Shown piece after piece: positions 6,186-7,383 of a stretch of 7,383 nucleotides of DNA. Numbering within the stretch: position 1 is the stretch's first letter; the number at the start of each line of letters is the position of its first letter. The DNA comes from Planctomycetaceae bacterium (GTDB lineage: Bacteria > Planctomycetota > Planctomycetia > Planctomycetales > Planctomycetaceae), in assembly GCA_947463775.1 (NCBI GenBank), contig CANHVD010000269.1, positions 1-7,383 on the forward strand. The letters are read 5' to 3'. The position numbers and the translations under genes were made by a program. Under the pieces are notes generated by a model, which was given only the letters and a program-made list of their open reading frames with translations, was not told where the DNA came from and ran no database searches.

Positions 6186-7383
6186 ATGAGAGACCTGCTT
6201 CCCAAACTTGATGGTCTGAGCCGTCGTCGATTTGTCGAATACGCGGCCAAGTCTGCACTGGGCGTCAGCCTATTGCCCGGTCTTGATCGTGCTGTGGGTG
6301 CTGCTCAAGTCGCAAATAGTGCAGGGGGAAAGGCAAAGCGGCTGATCTACCTGTTCATGAATGGCGGTATGACACACCTGGATACGTTTGACCTGAAACC
6401 AGGTCACGAAAACCAGGGTGAAACCAAAGGTATCGCTACCAACGTTGCGGGACTGCAGCTCAGCCAGTTTCTGCCCACATTGGCGACTCAGTTCGATAAG
6501 ATTGCCGCGATTCGTTCGATGTACACACTCACCGGCGACCACGAAGACGGTGAGTATCTGATGCGAACGAGTTACGAAGAAATTGCGACCGAGCGACACC
6601 CATCGATCGGGCCATGGATTCAGCATTTCAAGGGGCGACAAAGCAAATCTCTTCCGGACACCGTTCTGATCAGCGCGCCGGCTCGTCATCCTGGTGCAGG
6701 GTTCTTTGATCCAACCTTTAGCCCACTGCCAATTGGCGATCCGAATCGTGGCCTCGAGAATACAACGACACCGGCCTATCTGACGGCCGAGTCTTTCGGC
6801 AAACGCGTCGAACTCATTGACGCCTTCGACAAGAAATTCCGTGACCGCTTCAAGCAGCGTCGAGTTCAGACCTATACCGACTTCTACACGGAAGCCACAA
6901 CACTGCTGTCCAGCGGTGAACTGAAAGCGTTTGACCTGAATGAAGAAAAGGATGCAGACCGCGATCGCTATGGTCGTGATCCGTTCGGACAAGGTTGTTT
7001 GTTGGCTCGCCGATTGATTGAGAACAATGTTCGCTGCGTCGAAGTCACCTGCGGTGGCTGGGACATGCACGCCAATATCTACAATGGCGGAACTCTTCCA
7101 GCACGAGCGGGAATTCTCGACAAAGCCGTGGGCAATCTTCTGAAGGACCTCTCTGAGAAAGGTCTGCTGGATGAAACGCTGGTTGTACTGACAACTGAGT
7201 TCGGTCGCTCACCGGTCATTAACTATAACGCTGGTCGTGACCATCATCCGGCCGTGTTTTCATCAATGCTGGCTGGCGGCGGTATCAAGGGCGGTCAGTT
7301 CTACGGGACTTCTGATGCCGCAGGACATGCGGTCGATCAGGACGGCGTCGCTCCAGCCAACTTCAATGCCACGATTGCAACAG
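6186..7383 (+). CDS. Tat-exported DUF1501 protein, alkaline phosphatase/sulfatase-like fold (partial, 3' end missing)
   Basis: The frame from ATG 6186 is open to the right edge, giving 399 residues. The N-terminus carries a twin-arginine signal: SRRRFV at 12-17, a hydrophobic stretch at 19-33 and a likely cleavage near Ala39/Ala40. Tat exports folded, often cofactor-loaded proteins. DUF1501 motifs are in order: FMNGGMTHLDTFDLKP (57-72), HPSIGPW (138-144), GWDMH (291-295), TTEFGRSP (336-343), GRDHHP (350-355) and AGGGIKGGQFYG (363-374). The family is grouped with the alkaline phosphatase/sulfatase superfamily, and the Asp/His residues in these motifs are plausible metal ligands (inference), but no reaction is established. 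The last visible residues (NFNATIAT) resemble the segment shortly before the family's C-terminus, so some tens of residues are probably missing. A weak AAGAAG lies nine or more bases before the ATG. It follows the DUF1549/DUF1553 gene by 106 bp and is probably in its operon. Confidence 0.95.
   Translation, partial: MRDLLPKLDGLSRRRFVEYAAKSALGVSLLPGLDRAVGAAQVANSAGGKAKRLIYLFMNGGMTHLDTFDLKPGHENQGETKGIATNVAGLQLSQFLPTLATQFDKIAAIRSMYTLTGDHEDGEYLMRTSYEEIATERHPSIGPWIQHFKGRQSKSLPDTVLISAPARHPGAGFFDPTFSPLPIGDPNRGLENTTTPAYLTAESFGKRVELIDAFDKKFRDRFKQRRVQTYTDFYTEATTLLSSGELKAFDLNEEKDADRDRYGRDPFGQGCLLARRLIENNVRCVEVTCGGWDMHANIYNGGTLPARAGILDKAVGNLLKDLSEKGLLDETLVVLTTEFGRSPVINYNAGRDHHPAVFSSMLAGGGIKGGQFYGTSDAAGHAVDQDGVAPANFNATIAT

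Noticed and set aside
6270..7070. A 266-codon open frame on the minus strand inside the DUF1501 gene
   Set aside because: Same codon-register shadow effect; it ends at the complement of a CTA codon near 6270. The plus frame has the Tat signal and DUF1501 motifs.

Overview
The window looks like a chromosomal segment of a planctomycete (phylum Planctomycetota). The main evidence is the pairing of a secreted DUF1549/DUF1553 protein (the Planctomycete-specific cytochrome-like PSCyt2 and PSD1 domains) with a twin-arginine-exported DUF1501 protein. This gene pair is greatly expanded in that phylum and uncommon elsewhere. Weak Shine-Dalgarno sites before most genes fit the same picture. Genus cannot be read from the sequence.

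Layout. Positions 1-297 are a poorly defined left edge. The best candidate there is the 5' end of a minus-strand gene starting at 108 with a good ribosome binding site inside a 16-bp tandem duplication. A competing reading is the last 13 codons of a plus-strand gene ending at 42. Positions 298-816 encode a small single-pass membrane protein with a ComEA-like double helix-hairpin-helix domain. It overlaps by 59 bp, in a different frame, a complete ABC exporter half-transporter (758-2851). A 198-bp gap follows, with two inverted repeats and a possible 30-codon leader ORF whose stop codon overlaps the next start as ATGA. Positions 3050-6079 encode a 1009-residue secreted fusion: signal peptide, nine to ten TPR repeats, charged linker, DUF1549 with one CxxCH motif, then DUF1553. 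After 106 bp containing two adjacent hairpins, a DUF1501 gene starts at 6186 and runs off the right edge with probably a few tens of codons missing.

How they may work together. The helix-hairpin-helix protein and the ABC exporter are probably co-transcribed and translationally coupled. The first could place a DNA-binding domain on the outer face of the cytoplasmic membrane, and the second exports an unidentified substrate, so a shared pathway is speculative. The TPR-DUF1549-DUF1553 protein and the DUF1501 protein form a second unit, both exported, one by Sec and one by Tat. Their joint biochemical role is not established. All four main genes lie on the plus strand. No RNA gene, insertion sequence, CRISPR array or phage gene was seen. 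The strongest candidate for something unusual is the TPR fusion to DUF1549/DUF1553, together with its leader region.
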